The notes beneath the pieces were generated by a model. It saw nothing but the letters and a program-made list of their open reading frames with translations, had not been told where the DNA came from and searched no databases. A program made the position numbers and the translations under genes. From positions 30,770,812-30,834,811 of the forward strand of contig NC_059502.1 in the NCBI RefSeq assembly GCF_914767665.1: a DNA stretch of 64,000 bases, written 5' to 3'. Below, in pieces: positions 36,233 through 48,107 of the stretch. This stretch comes from Harmonia axyridis (taxonomy: Eukaryota; Arthropoda; Insecta; Coleoptera; Coccinellidae). The stretch's first letter is position 1; each line of letters begins with the position of its first letter.

Positions 36233-37319
36233 ACCTTGTGAAAATTTCACTGAAGAAGTGTTAGATTTGATTCGAGTATATGCACAGGAATATTTTTGGA
36301 GTTATTTGAAATTACCTTCTGAGTCCATGAGGTGTGTTTTCTAGAGATCGTGTGAAATTTCGTGTATATGCAAGAGTACCAATAGGTGTAATGTGAAAAA
36401 TAAATTCAGGATTTATAACTATGATACAAATCCCAATGTGCTTTTCATTTCATGATCTAATCAAACTTTCCGCTTAATACAGAATTTAACTTATCAACGT
36501 CGAAAAATAAGACAAGAATGGGGGAAAAATAATGAAAATCTCCACATGCCTCAGATTTTTAGGCCATTATGGAAAGCATTACAGTAAATAACTGGGATCG
36601 ATTGAGTGACGGTATTACTGGGAAAGCTACAGGAATTGCTCCATATTTTTTTTGGATCTTCTTCGGGTATCGAGATTCCCAATATTCAAAAGAAATATAT
36701 TTAGATTTATTTAGAAAAAAATTCTCATTCAAATCATAAATTGTGACGTAAGTGGGGAATCTTGTGATATTTTTTAGGAAGATCGTGTCAGCAAAACGTT
36801 CGATAAGAGTCTTCTCATCATCAAACAAAAGGATCAGAGTGGACGCCAAGGACGGAGTGAACGGAGAAGATTTAGTGATTGAAGAACAACTAGATGAAAA
36901 TGAAAAAAGAAGCTGTGACAACACATCAGTGGAGAAAGGTAACGAAATTCAGCCAGAACTACTTGGAAGAAGGAGTAATCAGAGTAACGAAGAAAAAAGA
37001 GAAGAGATAAATTAAAATTAAACTCTTGATATTGTTAATAATAGTTAGTTTAATTTTCGGTTTCCCCCTGATGTAAGGAAAAATCCACATAGGTCAACTA
37101 GGCAGCAAAATTATCACTCTATTCTATTGAAATAGTATCGGTATATAATCGGTTGAGGTCCTTCAATAGTGATTAGTTAGAGTACTCCGCAATGAAAGAT
37201 GAGGCTTTTTTATTGTTGCTTCTTCTGAAAAATTATATAGAAAAAAAAATGTTATGACCGGATCCAATAATTATTGTTATTACATAATAATAATGAATTA
37301 ATTATTAATTAATGATTGG

Positions 37320-37960
37320 AAAAGAGCCTTTTACTCTGATTCTCGCTTAAAGAGTACCGATAATTCCCAAATCCAAAAAGAATGTGAAAGGAAATATGCT
37401 CAGTTCAAAACTTCTTTTGATAAAAGTGTTGATGATATTCTGAAAAAATTTGCATTTGGAACTAATTGATGAGAATAGACAATACTTCGGCGGAAATACT
37501 TTTATTAACATCTAAACTGGGAATTACACAAAGAGGGTACGATTAATCATGGAAAAGTGTTAAATAAGGAGAATTTGTTGGTATTCAGTATACATAATGA
37601 ATTGCTAGAAATATTGACAATGAGTTGATAAAAACCAGAAAAGATAAAGTCAATCAGGCTGGATTTTAGGCTGTACTGTCAGATGACACTAAGGACTCGT
37701 CAAAAAAGGAACAAATAGTTAGGGAGTAAGGAACGCTTTTCTGGATTTTGTCCTTGCAGAAAAATTGAATGCTGAATCTCTAAGTAACACCTATAACTTA
37801 AAAACTGGTCTCAAACTACAGAATTGCAAAACTCAAGCTCAAGCATACTATGGGGCAATTTTATGAGTGGCAAATTGAGCGGAGTTCAAGCAGGTTTGAA
37901 TCCTGCTTGATGCATTGTTAATCACTTACTCAATTTAGCCGTCGTCGACTGTAACAAGGT
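37320..37960 (+). pseudogene. hAT/ZMYM-type transposase remnant
   Basis: Across frames, pieces align with the hAT-like transposase found in ZMYM1-type proteins: IHNELLEI, KDKVNQAGF, AVLSDDTKDSSKKEQ (family pattern V.DETTDIS..EQ), NLKTGLKLQNCKTQAQAYYG (family LGLDLSNCRGQGYDGA), MSGKLSGVQAG and IVNHLLNLAVVD (family AHxLNLAVVD). There are several stops and frameshifts. No terminal repeats were seen. It is an old, inactive fragment. Confidence 0.65.
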
Positions 37961-40236
37961 AGTACCAGAATTTTCAAATTTTTCCATATGAGAATTTCTA
38001 GGTAAAACTTCGTGGGTATTATTATTGATTCTATGATGAAAAGTACCTACTATTTTTTTATTCTGGTATTGTTATTCCTTCCGAATTTATGTCTACATTT
38101 TATCATGCATGAATAACTATCTCTTTCATTATTATACGGTTTAGTCATTGAGTATTTCTTCATTTATGACAATTTACTTGCTGTTGTTATGGATTTTAGA
38201 TATACGTTATGTATACCTACATATTTCGTTTCATTTGTGTTTTTATATGTTGAATGAATTTTTCTTCGTTAGCAGCGCTATCTTTTCTATGAAACATTTA
38301 TACACAAACAGTGTAATAATACTTCCTAGTTTCCTTTTATTCTTTATCTTTTCTCAAAAATCTTGGCCTCCTCAAAAAGAAACTACATATACATACATAT
38401 ACTTCATTTTCAAGCTGAATTCCTTCATTTTAGAAATTGAAATTGGATCATTAGTATTTATGAAGTCAATTCAACTGCTTTTTCAAATATTTCAAGAAAA
38501 GTATCAATTAATTTTTGTTTTTCGATCAAAATATTGAATTATTCGCATAGAATTTGGTACAAAATCAATGCTATCATCGGTATATTGAGCCACCTCTTTC
38601 AATAATTCATTTTGTATTAGGCATCAATATTCACATATGCATTTTTTTTCACAGTGAAACCCTCAATAAGTAGGTACTTCAATTTTATTTATTTCACATG
38701 CTTAGTAGGAACTTGGGAAAACTCGATGAAACCACAGTTATAAAATTGTTATATTTCAATGAAATTGATAAGTATGTGTTTTGATGATTATTTCAATTAA
38801 ATCACGTGGATTGATATTTATTTTTTAGTTTTTTCTCATTGACTCTCATCATACATCACAAATTAATACTTCATTTCGGAATAAGAATGGAGATAGTAAT
38901 AACTTTGTATTAAATATTCGGTATTTTGCTCAATTCCATTTATCTCTCCACTGATAAACATCAAGCAGAAAGGGAACTATTCTATAGATGGAAAACAAGG
39001 TCAATATCAATTCCACCAGCAGGAATGACGCACATGTTGGTGCAAGTCTCTGCCATGCTCTACCTAACATAAATATTATATGAAATGCGGAAAATTGAGG
39101 TTTTGAACGACTTCCTTGGGAAATTTTTTTTTCAATTTTCTGTCCCAAACTTCATTTCACTTTGCTCATGGAATATTTGATAAACGTTGGTATTTGTGAA
39201 GATAACATCAACAATGGAATATTCAAACAGAATATCGAAAAACAAAACAATTATTTGAGTGAGAAGAAATCAAAACAAATCAAAATATTCCTTTTTTTTA
39301 ACTAAAAAACATTTCAATCTTCGTGAAAAATTTTGTGTTTATGGCGGCATCAGAACCATAGGAAATTCAGGAAAAATAAAAAAAAATTGGAGATCACTGA
39401 CGGTAAGTCAAGAGTTTTTGAGCGTTCGTTCATTCATGTGCAAATATAGTATATATGCAGTTTATATATTCCGTGATCTCCAAGGTCGCAATTTGGCATG
39501 ATTGAGGAGCGCTCAATAGCTTCTGTTTTCACGTCAGTGCTCTCCTCATTTGAAATCAGCAATCAACTTTCCTACTGTATCTCCTTTTCGTAATGTTTTT
39601 AAACCAAACTCGCACCGAGTATTGTTCAAAAGAATCTTCATTTCAATTTAACGCAATACTTTCATTCGATAAAAAATGTGCTCTTCTGACTTTTCTGTAA
39701 CGGCGCTGATGACTCCCGGTGAATATGCACAAAAGATATTAAGCCGCTCATTATTCGTGAAGGCAGAAGAGACAAATGAAACTCAGAATGTTGACATCGC
39801 GCTTTGATCTTGCACACTCGACGAAGTTGTTTGATTTCAAAGTTAAACAGAGAAGAATTAATTCGACTTCCAATAGTCGATGCTTTGTGATGTAAAGTTC
39901 AGTGTGCAATTAATATGGACCTTTTCATAATTCCTACCAAGGTCTCTTACGATTCACGATTTGTATGAAACTTTCATCACTCGATAACGATTGGTTGAAC
40001 AAGAAAAATTGCAGAGCGAACATTTCAGTAGTATTTTCTAAACTCGGTGAAAATTTAGGGAGTAGATATTGAAAAAGAGACTTTTTGTTCTTGGATTAAA
40101 TCAATATACCTTACCCCTTTTAGGTTCAAAGTTATAAATTTTTGAATATTCTTTTTGAATAGTATAGAAAAATTCCGGGCTTCTACTCGATTTTCAACCT
40201 AAAGTTTCGCTTACTATCATGGTAAGCATCTTTATA

Positions 40237-41205
40237 TTAGGCCAATTGAAAAGTCCCCGGTCTGATGCACAGATGGCGGTGCTAGTATTGAATCCATATG
40301 ATTTTTAGTAAGTACCAAACTTCAAACAATACGTGTCAAAATTTGACAGCAGTTCGACCATTAGTTTGTGAGATATTACCTTGTGAGTGTAGCTACTTTT
40401 GTTATTTGAACAAAAAAGAATTTCGTGTGCTGAAAAAATATTGCTGTTTGAAGGGAAAAATACCGTTGAATCAAAATCTTGGTTTGATGGGAAAGCTGTG
40501 TGCAAAATGGGTGCCGTGGAGCTCACAATCGATCAAAAGTAACAATGTATTTGAAGCTGTTTAAGTGCAATAAACCTGAATTTTTACATCGATATGTGTC
40601 AATGGATGGAACATGGCTCCATCATTTCACTCCGGAGTCCAATCGGCAGTCAGCTGAGTGGACTGCACACGTTGAACCGAATCCAAAGCGAGAAAAAACA
40701 CAACAGTCTGCTGGCAAGCTTATGTCATCAGTATTCTGGGATGCGCAAGGTATAATATTCATTGATTCCCTCCAAAAGGGCCAGACAACAGCGATTATGG
40801 ATGAAATCGTTAAAAAACAGCCCCATTTGAAAAAAAAAATGTGCTGTTTCATCAAGACAATGCGCCGTGTCACAAATCAATGAAAACAATGGCAAAATTG
40901 CATGAATTGGGCTTCAAATTGCTTCTGCATCCACCGTATTCGCCATATCTGGCCTCAGCGACTTTTTCCTGTTCTCAGACCTCAAAATAATGCTCGTTGG
41001 AAAGAAATTTATCGCCAATAAGAAGTAGTCGCCGGTAGTGAGGCCTATTTTTAATCGAAAGACAAATCGTACTACAAAAATGGCATCGAAAAGATGGAAG
41101 ATCGCTGTATCGCTCTCGAAGGCAACTATGTTGTATAATAAAATCGAATTTTGCCAAAAAAATGTGTTTTACTATGGTAGACCGGGGACTTTTCAATTGG
41201 CCTGT
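40237..41205 (+). mobile_element. Internally deleted mariner transposon (969 bp)
   Basis: The left end AGGCCAATTGAAAAGTCCCC and the inverted right end are identical over 25 bases (AGGCCAATTG through CCGGTC). TA flanks lie at 40235-40236 and 41206-41207. A full mariner is about 1.3 kb, so roughly 300 bp are missing between the N-terminal and middle parts of the transposase. The near-perfect terminal repeats suggest fairly recent activity or mobilisation in trans. Confidence 0.9.
40380..41150 (+). pseudogene. Mariner transposase, deleted and frameshifted
   Basis: The N-terminal piece EFRVLKKYCCLKGK resembles the mariner start (FRVLIKHCFLMGK). After a deletion the catalytic part runs FLHRYVSMDGTWLHHFTPES, NRQSAEW, KTQQSAGKLMSSVFWDAQGI. 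The usual MDETW of mariner is MDGTW here, so a key acidic neighbour is changed. A frameshift at the A-run near 40838 precedes HQDNAPCHKSMKTMAKLHEL, the second Asp region, then HPPYSPYLA, where the family has HPPYSPDLAPSD, so the third catalytic Asp region is damaged. Related to the mariner part of SETMAR, but no SET domain is present. Confidence 0.88.
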
Positions 41206-41733
41206 TAGGTGTTCAGATAAAGTAAGAAATAACCCCTTACGATGCTACTTAGCTTCAACATTAAGTGGTTTGCTCAAAATTGTCTATTTCAGCTATAATT
41301 CTGCCGATAATTCGGTCTCTATATGACTACGAAATTTATGTTTGATGGTAATAAACTAACAAAGTCGTTATGAGTCAACATTTTGAGAGGCGGGCGACAA
41401 GACTGATGCTTTACTTCTTTTATTTAAGGGTCAGACGAGGAGGTGCGAGAGGGTTCTCATTTCATTCTCTTCTCCCTTAAGAGCTTCTCGAGAATACTTG
41501 CTACTTGAAATGTTGTTGGAATATAATTGAAGTGCCATTTTTGCCTGAGTTATAAGCTATGCAAATTGAGCTCGTGCTATTTTAATATTTTTTCCTTTTA
41601 TTTTCATGTGAGCGGATTATATGATTTTCTAATCTTTCACTCAATTCCCATTTTGATGGGCTTGATATGAGATGAAAATCTAGTTTGATATATATGCCAG
41701 CGTTATATTTCAAATTTATATCAGTATCATATA

Positions 41734-42740
41734 CAGGTTGTTCCTGGAGGTGAAAACGAAAGATTTCGCAGATAATTTTCTCTCATGGTTTCTGAATTTA
41801 GATGAAATTTGAGTAAGATTTTCCAATTTAGAGTTAACATTACGTAATATGCCAATTTGGATCACAAATCTAGAGGATGATTTTTTAAAATGTGTTCGCT
41901 TCTTCTTGGTGTACTATTCTCCTAATTTACATTACTTTGACTTGATGTATTCTTTGAGTACATCTAGAGCAGGTGTGTCTTCACCCCATTCACTGATGAC
42001 TGATGACAATACATGAACATCCGACAATTTTTCTGGCCTTTTTTTACCAGTGGAGTCTATTTTACAGGGCCTACTCCATTCGCCCAGTTTTTTGTTATTA
42101 TCTACCTTTATTAAAGGTATGCCATGTTCGGCACATAAGGCTGAGATCAATTTCTTTAGCCGTTCATCGTCTCAAAAGATCTTCCCTTTTGTCTAGTGCT
42201 TTGCATACTTGATGCAGTCCATGAACAACGCCCTCAGCAATTAAGGCATTTTTGAGAACTTCTTGTAGTGCCTGGTGTACATCCATTGACCCACCCAAAA
42301 CAGGAGTGCGGGGGTAACATCAACCTCTCCGTCCGACATTTTGATCCAGAATCTTGAATAAGGTTATCGTATAAGAAACTGGTAGTTTTTTAAAATATTA
42401 ACTTTGATCTAATACAATTTGGTTTCATGTATTTTTGTCGTATCTGCAACCGATTTAGAGAAACAAGTCTTTAGAAAATCCAAATTATAGAAAAATGGAG
42501 TTAATAGGCTCGGATGAATAACTTAATTATTACTTTTGGTGCGAATTTTTCCGATATATAGCGATGATTCATAAAGATTTGATAAACTTGTATAATCATC
42601 ACACAAATATGAACAAGAAACACCATATATCCTGAAAACAAAGCGTTTGCATGACCATATTTCTAGGATTTTTTCTTAAAATTACCCAAGGATTCTCTCA
42701 TTTCATTCATTGTTTGTATGTCCCACTTAGGAACACCCTT
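41734..42740. repeat. Palindromic repeat flanking the RpS12 retrocopy
   Basis: The left end CAGGTTGTTCCTGGAGGTGA after TA and the inverted right end AAGGGTGTTCCTAAGTGGGA both resemble the terminus at 15961. Inner parts also match that element: GATTTCGCAGATAATTTT on the left arm, and ATTTTAAGAAAAAA, TGCAAACGC and GTGATGATTATAC on the right arm. The RpS12 retrocopy lies between the arms. The arms are old and diverged; limits are approximate. Confidence 0.5.
41892..42385 (-). pseudogene. RpS12: Ribosomal protein S12 processed pseudogene
   Basis: The minus strand at 42339 begins ATGTCGGACGGAGAGGTTGA and gives MSDGEVDVTPALL. After a frameshift come MDVHQALQEVLKNALIAEG and GLHQVCKALDKR, and from 42150 a clean frame (ISALCAEHGIPLIKVDNNKK, then LGEW, WGEDTPALDVLKEYIKSK) to a TAA at 41932. 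This is RpS12 end to end without introns. About a dozen codons after ALDKR are missing and two frameshifts break it. The 11-mer TTTTTTAAAAT occurs at 41881-41891 and 42386-42396, a plausible LINE-type target duplication. A long poly(A) is absent. Confidence 0.9.
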
Positions 42741-44264
42741 AATATTTATTAATTCATTTTGCCTAATGTCTTAGCCCTGAGATTCGCGGCTGTTATTATC
42801 ATTCCCATCATTAGTCTTTTTACCTTTTAATTTCTTTTAGTTATTTTAAATTGAAAAGAATTACCCTATTTCAATTTATATTCAATTCACTTGATCTCCT
42901 AGACCTGTAGTACACGTATGAGATAATGGCTTTTGCATATTTTTCAAATTAATGATCATTCCTTATTTTGTCATTGTTCAACTGAAGAACAGTAAAAAAT
43001 AAATTTAATAATAATAAATATAAATAAAATAACTTTTTATGCAATTTTAGTTTTTGTAATTGAAGAAGATGTTCGCTAAAAATTCCTAAGTAGAAGTTCT
43101 TTGCAGCTGCCTCTAGTATCGCATCTTGCCAGTAGAAATTTCAGAGATGTATGAATTCGGATCCATACTAGGCGGACTCCAGACAGATGTTCATCAATAT
43201 TTGAAGGTTTCCCTTCAGTTGAATATTACAAAGGTATTTGCATACATGTTTAATAGTATTCCCTACTCGAAAATTCAAAATTAGAAAGACATAATGAGGT
43301 AGGATCAGGAATAGCAGTTCATTTTGAAAATCACTCGTCTAATACTCAACATTTCTTGAGATAAGTAAAGTAAATCTCGTAGATTTCTGTTCTACAAATG
43401 ATATTATATCCGTCGTTCATTAAGTTCAATTAGATGAGTTGCTTTATACCAATTTATCCAGAATATCCTTCCCAATTTGAATAATCAAAACGGATCTGGA
43501 TATGAACTGATGCAATTGCTCAATTCCACGAGAATGCTGAACGACTATTTATTCAGAAAGCAGGGTAAGATGTAGATTTAGCTTCATTATGAAGAGGAGA
43601 GACTCGCGAACCTGATAATTCAATAACTTATATTCCGATTTGAAGCCGACCGATGATCTATTTTATGGAAGTTTAATATTTTCACCGATAGGAAATATAT
43701 TTCGTCCTCATATTTTAGGCATTTTTATTAATCAGATTGTCAGTCTAGATTATACAGAATGTTTTAGAATAACGCCAGAAAATTTCAAGGGGTTATTCTT
43801 GACACTGTAGGTACGATTACTTGCCAAAATACAGGGTGTTGAAGTTTGAAAAAAAATTTTTTCCTTGTTATATTGAAATTCAAAGAGATAGTAAAATGAC
43901 CGTTGAAGCATTATAATAACTTTTTGAACTCTCTTAACAATTATTGAATTATTTTGGATGGTGAGGGGCGGAGATACAGCGGTATTGTGTGGTTTACCTA
44001 TTTTACTCTTTTTGTTACATTATTTTCAAAAAAGGAATTTCAATTCTGAAACTAAGTTAGAATCATGTTTTCTAGCATTACTTCATTTTTGAATGTCAAA
44101 TGTTCGTATGTCAAATTCTTATATTATTCTTATCGACCAGTCATATCCTTCAAAATCATAAATAATTGAACCCAACACTACCCCTATTTTCTGACTTTGA
44201 CCATCTTTTGAGAGAATTCAAATACTTTTTTCTAGAAAATTTTTCAATTCTGGAAATAGTACCT

Positions 44265-44335
44265 CTTTGAGAGGGACACGAACCCGCAACCTCCGAATCA
44301 CTAGCACTCCACCACTAAGGTCTGACAAATTATCT
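44265..44335 (-). repeat. tRNA-related sequence (SINE head or tRNA relic)
   Basis: The minus strand reads TTAGTGGTGGAGTGCTAGTG, then ATTCGGAGGTTGCGGGTTCG and TGTCCC. GGTTCGTGTCCC matches the tRNA B box/T arm and the preceding TAGTGGTGGAGTG resembles an A box/D arm at about the right distance. I could not close an acceptor stem or assign an anticodon, so this is not called a tRNA gene. Confidence 0.35.
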
Positions 44336-45289
44336 GCATGCCAATATAGTATTTAGGTACCTTGTAACTAATACACAGACGATAAAACAATTATTTCGAC
44401 TTATTTGTACAGTTAAGTGAAAAATTATAGCAATAGCCATTTTGATATCTTTTTGATTTCCAACATATTGAGGAGAAATTTTTAATTCAATTCTCGGTTT
44501 TTTCGGGAGCAGTCATCCTAGAACCACTAATAAATTCAATGAAAATTCAGGTTGTATATTTTTTAACTTATTCAGAACAATATTTAACTTCACTTTTCGT
44601 TAGTCTTGCATTTTTTCATTTGTTAGTCTTCGTTTGTTGCGCTGCACCTGTGACTCAATTTTTACTAGCACTTTGAAAGCCCTTGTTTGAACTCTGAAGT
44701 ACGATGCAACAATATAATATAAATTGAAAATATTTTTTATTTTCATTAAGAACAACTATTTGTTGGTCAATTATCTATTTTTCTGTTCTGTTAAGACCCC
44801 TCTTCAGGACACTAAAAATTTACGAAGTTCATAAATATAAAATGAAGACAAGATAAGACCTAAATGGTCGGTACGAGAATTACATCGTCCACGATGTTAA
44901 CAAAGTCTTTATAAATCAATGCAAGAAAACTAAGGATGATTATAATCTCTAGCATCAAACAATTCAATTAGTGAATACAATATTAGCACATATGAGATTG
45001 TTAGATCTGCATCTTTTTTGTCAATTCGTATAGGACCGACCTCTATACATTCTGGCAGATCGTATATCAACATACGCGCATTTAACATAACATAATATCA
45101 TCAATTCATTCTGAAATTATGCCAAATTGAAATTCTGGGTTAACATTTCAATACTGAAATAAATTATGTGCATTCTCGAAAGAAAGTTTGGCAGTTCTAT
45201 CTATTATGGTATACAACGACTGACTATTTTTTTTCTAAACTAAGAAAAACACAAAAATACAAAAAAACTAATGATTTTATAATTATGTA

Positions 45290-45400
45290 ATATGAATATC
45301 ATACAGAATAGTGATTTATAATACAAGTGCAAAAGGTATTGATATTCTTTCACGATTCCAAAATTCAAAAACGAGCCAAATGAAGTGGAGATTCAAAGAA
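45290..45400. repeat. Dispersed repeat, copy 3
   Basis: This copy joins both halves seen separately in the other two: ATACAAGTGCAAAAGGTATT as at 33.2 kb, and AAAATTCAAAAACGAGC as at 31.4 kb. That supports a single repeat family. Confidence 0.4.
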
Positions 45401-47606
45401 GATTTGTGAAGTAGGTAGTAGGTATGTGATGTGACAAATGATTGTTACATATTATAATGTTCAAAATAAAAAAACTCTTTCGATTGTTGATATTGATATC
45501 GAAGTTATTCTTTGTTGTTTTTAGGTGTTATGGTTGAAAAAATATAAAATATTCCTTAGGCTGGTTTCTTTTCAATGTTTCAATGCTACTGACTCATATC
45601 CATTTAATGGATACTTACAACGCCTATTTCTAGATCATTTTCTGGAGTGCTATTTTCTCGATTTCTGAAGTTAGGTAGCTAATGAAATGGGTTATAGTTT
45701 ATGAAAACTGTGCAATTTCCATACAAAATTTTATTATTTCCTTTTTCAGTTGAAATGAAACATTACCTGGCAAACTGATAATGAATTTTCATCACAAATG
45801 GACAGAATCCATCAAATATTTAAAAATTTCTTGTGTTGAAACTTGGAAAATGCCACATCATTATTCATTGAAAAAATAATTAAAAAAAACTTTTTAGAAT
45901 TGAAAATTTTGATTAAATTTCGATTATCTATTGATTTAATCACTCTTTGTTGATGGCTTTTTTCTGTTCAGTCTCTTGTTATCGAAGCTGCTTGGCTTTT
46001 CTTGACCTTGTTGGTTCTCAAATTGATGTACTTCGGAAATACGTCAAAATGTAAACATTCGTTCTAGAAACAAGTGATTTTTGTATCATGAACTGAAAAC
46101 CAAAAATTAGTTCATGACAGATTTAAGTTTGATGTGCTTCTTGGAAATTCCATTTCAATTAAAAAATTTCTACGGATTTTCGATACACGTTCTTCATTCT
46201 TACCATTCAAGAAGAACTTATATTTTCACAAAAAAGACAAAAAAATAAAAATTAGTGGATATTTTGAATTAATCATTTTCCATCTGAAATTTTTAAAATC
46301 TACCGTATTCTCGATAAGTATGTAATTCCAGCTAACTGTCACCTTTCCAAAATAGGTAGGTACAGATCTTTTCCACTCGATAGAACACATAACATTACAT
46401 AAACATCGCAGATACAGCGTTGAAGAATTTTTGATTTTAGGATTATAATATTCTTTTATACAAAAACACTGCAATACATAAATGCGGGTCTTGAACCGAA
46501 TATTCTCGATTCAAACTTATTCCTAATAAAATTTTGAAAATTTCATAACGTAATCTATTGAAGTGGGGACTTCGAAGTAGTTTATCTGAATTTAATATTA
46601 TGTCACCAATACACATCATCAATAGCAATTTTTTGAAAATTCATCGAAGGTATTATTCTGTGAAAATATTTTATTAATGGAATTTTCAGTTTTTCTTCTG
46701 AATCTTCTATCAGAACTACCAATTTTAGTAAATAGTTTATTCACTTCCAGTGAGGAATTCCTGTAAGCGTATGGATTCCGAAGATTTTCTAATTAAAAAG
46801 GAAAAATTCATCAATTATCGGGGATATTATGCCAGGTTTCCTTCGAATTCATAAGTTAAAAATAAAGATCTTCGAAAATACCAATATATTGAAAATATCA
46901 AATTGTACTCACTATATTCACTAAGTGAAAAACAATAATTTGTTTAGAGGTCAAGAAATGAACCGTTCCAAAATATCACAAACAACCAAAATTTTCAATT
47001 TTTTCATCAAATAGATGCCGTTGATATAATAAAAATTGCATTATCTTACCTTTTCATACATCGTATAGAATAATATAAAAAATAAACCAATTTTTAAAAT
47101 CGCACATTCTTACAAATATTTCATTTTAATTTTCCATTGAGGTTGATCGTGAGATATGGATTACTAATTCATTCAGTTTCTATCAGGTTATTGAACTTAC
47201 TTTTATCGCACATCTACTAAACATGACTATGAATGAGCAAGTTTGCGAGACAGCAATTCAACAGCTTTTGAATTGTGAGATTGATTTTTTACAATATGAA
47301 AAGTATGAAAACAAAACAAAACTCAACCGTTTCAAATGTTTTGATGTTTTCCCTGACTTACTTTTTCCGGAGGATGAGGGCATCAATGAAAGATATATTA
47401 TTATCGAAGGTTTTAAAGAAAAAAAATGATTCAACCAATATCCTTGAAAGTTTTGAAAACTTTTTTCATGGTATGTGTTTGTTCGAATGATTATCTAGAT
47501 AGCATGATTTTCTAAGGTAAGCAGGTGCTCAAACTTGTGCTTGGGGTTTCTTTTCGTGGTATTTCCTCTAAGAAGCATGAAAGACATGCAAGAACACGGC
47601 ACTTGC

Positions 47607-47627
47607 CTTATTCATGCCATTTCCCAT
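47607..47627 (-). CDS. DUSP22: DUSP22-like phosphatase, coding exon 1 (MGNGMNK)
   Basis: This 21-nt coding exon encodes MGNGMNK, the N-terminus of vertebrate DUSP22. After Met removal, Gly2 is the N-myristoylation acceptor known for this family, so the protein is expected at membranes. The ATG is in the strong context CACCATG. The exon ends in AAG and is followed by GCAAGT, the typical form of a GC-AG intron donor; a GT donor is absent. It joins exon 2 (starting GTG, Val8) in phase 0 across about 22.9 kb. Exact identity to the family N-terminus, start context, donor shape and phase together make the call strong despite the exon's size. Confidence 0.88.
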
Positions 47628-47760
47628 GGTGCGAAATGGGTTATAGAACAGTTGTTATCACATGACTGCACGCGGGCCGACTGAAAATAACCGGAGCAGG
47701 AATGAGAAACACTCGCAGTTTTCCCCTGGGGCTTTCCTTGCAGCGTTGTCAGATTGTATA
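47628..47760 (-). promoter_or_regulatory. Candidate promoter and 5' UTR of the DUSP22-like gene
   Basis: Directly upstream of the start codon is a stretch richer in GC than its surroundings. An initiator-like TCAGTC (minus strand, 47684-47679, consensus TCAKTY) would put transcription start near 47682 and give a 5' UTR of about 55 nt. I see no TATA box at the expected spacing and no clear DPE at +28. The sequence TCATGTGA inside the putative UTR resembles an M-box/E-box, which may be chance. The start codon context is CACCATG, a strong animal context. The start site is inference from motif and position only. Confidence 0.35.
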
Positions 47761-48107
47761 GTAGCTTAGAGAGTGTTGACAAAGTGGAAGCTTCGCGTTA
47801 AAATGAGAAGACTATCGCAGATTTCAGACAGTCTTAAGATGTGATTTGCACTCTTTTATTGTATTATTTAATTACTGCCAAATATTTCCAGCGAAGTAGC
47901 GTATTATTAGTGAAAATTATTTTTATTTCTCTTTTGATAAGAAGAGCCTATTATAGGTTTCGGATTATACTCAGATGATATTTATTGACCTTTCATGTTT
48001 ATTTCATAAAAGATGACCTAGTTTCAACCTGAAAATTCAAGAGAATAGATTTTTATAGAGAAAAATTTTATGATTCCTATGAAGTTTCATTGAGAATTCC
48101 ACACATG

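Larger units (their letters stand above)
24662..47606 (-). other. Intron 1 of the DUSP22-like gene (22.9 kb, GC-AG)
   Basis: The donor GCAAGT follows exon 1 and the intron ends CATTGAAG before exon 2. Recognisable insertions are at 25090-25312, 26566-26730, 27107-28622, 28925-29056, 35960-36232, 37320-37960, 40237-41205, 41734-42740 and 44265-44335. The stretches 29060-35950, 38000-40230 and 42750-47600 are AT-rich and show only short open frames without family resemblance, apart from three copies of a dispersed repeat near 31.4, 33.2 and 45.3 kb. Confidence 0.75.
2631..47682 (-). other. DUSP22: DUSP22/DUSP15-like phosphatase gene locus (3' end outside window)
   Basis: Six coding exons on the minus strand join without a frame break: 21, 117, 125, 172, 164 and 158 nt. 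The junctions are in phases 0, 0, 2, 0 and 2, and each junction phase matches on both sides. The product starts MGNGMNK and carries the DUSP catalytic domain through about residue 145, with Asp57, Cys88 and Arg94 at the positions known for human DUSP22. Exons 5 and 6 add a tail not found in the short mammalian protein. The last seen exon ends with a consensus donor, so at least one more exon lies left of the window. The known family acts as membrane-tethered, myristoylated phosphatases that modulate JNK/MAPK and receptor signalling; that role is inferred for this protein. Introns total about 44 kb and are filled with transposons. Orthology to DUSP22 rather than DUSP15 cannot be settled here. 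Confidence 0.9.

Noticed and set aside
38148..38537. A 129-codon hydrophobic open frame
   Set aside because: It is a product of T-rich sequence read as Phe/Leu/Ile codons, with no conserved pattern or start context.
40500..40883. A SETMAR-like host gene
   Set aside because: Only the mariner part is present, inside intact transposon ends with a TA duplication, and it is deleted and frameshifted. No SET domain is nearby.
41932..42150. A functional small RpS12 gene
   Set aside because: The copy is intronless, has two frameshifts and an internal deletion, and lies inside a repeat.
47223..47490. Two overlapping open frames just downstream of exon 1, opposite strand
   Set aside because: They are in different frames with no similarity to known proteins, and are expected by chance in AT-rich sequence.
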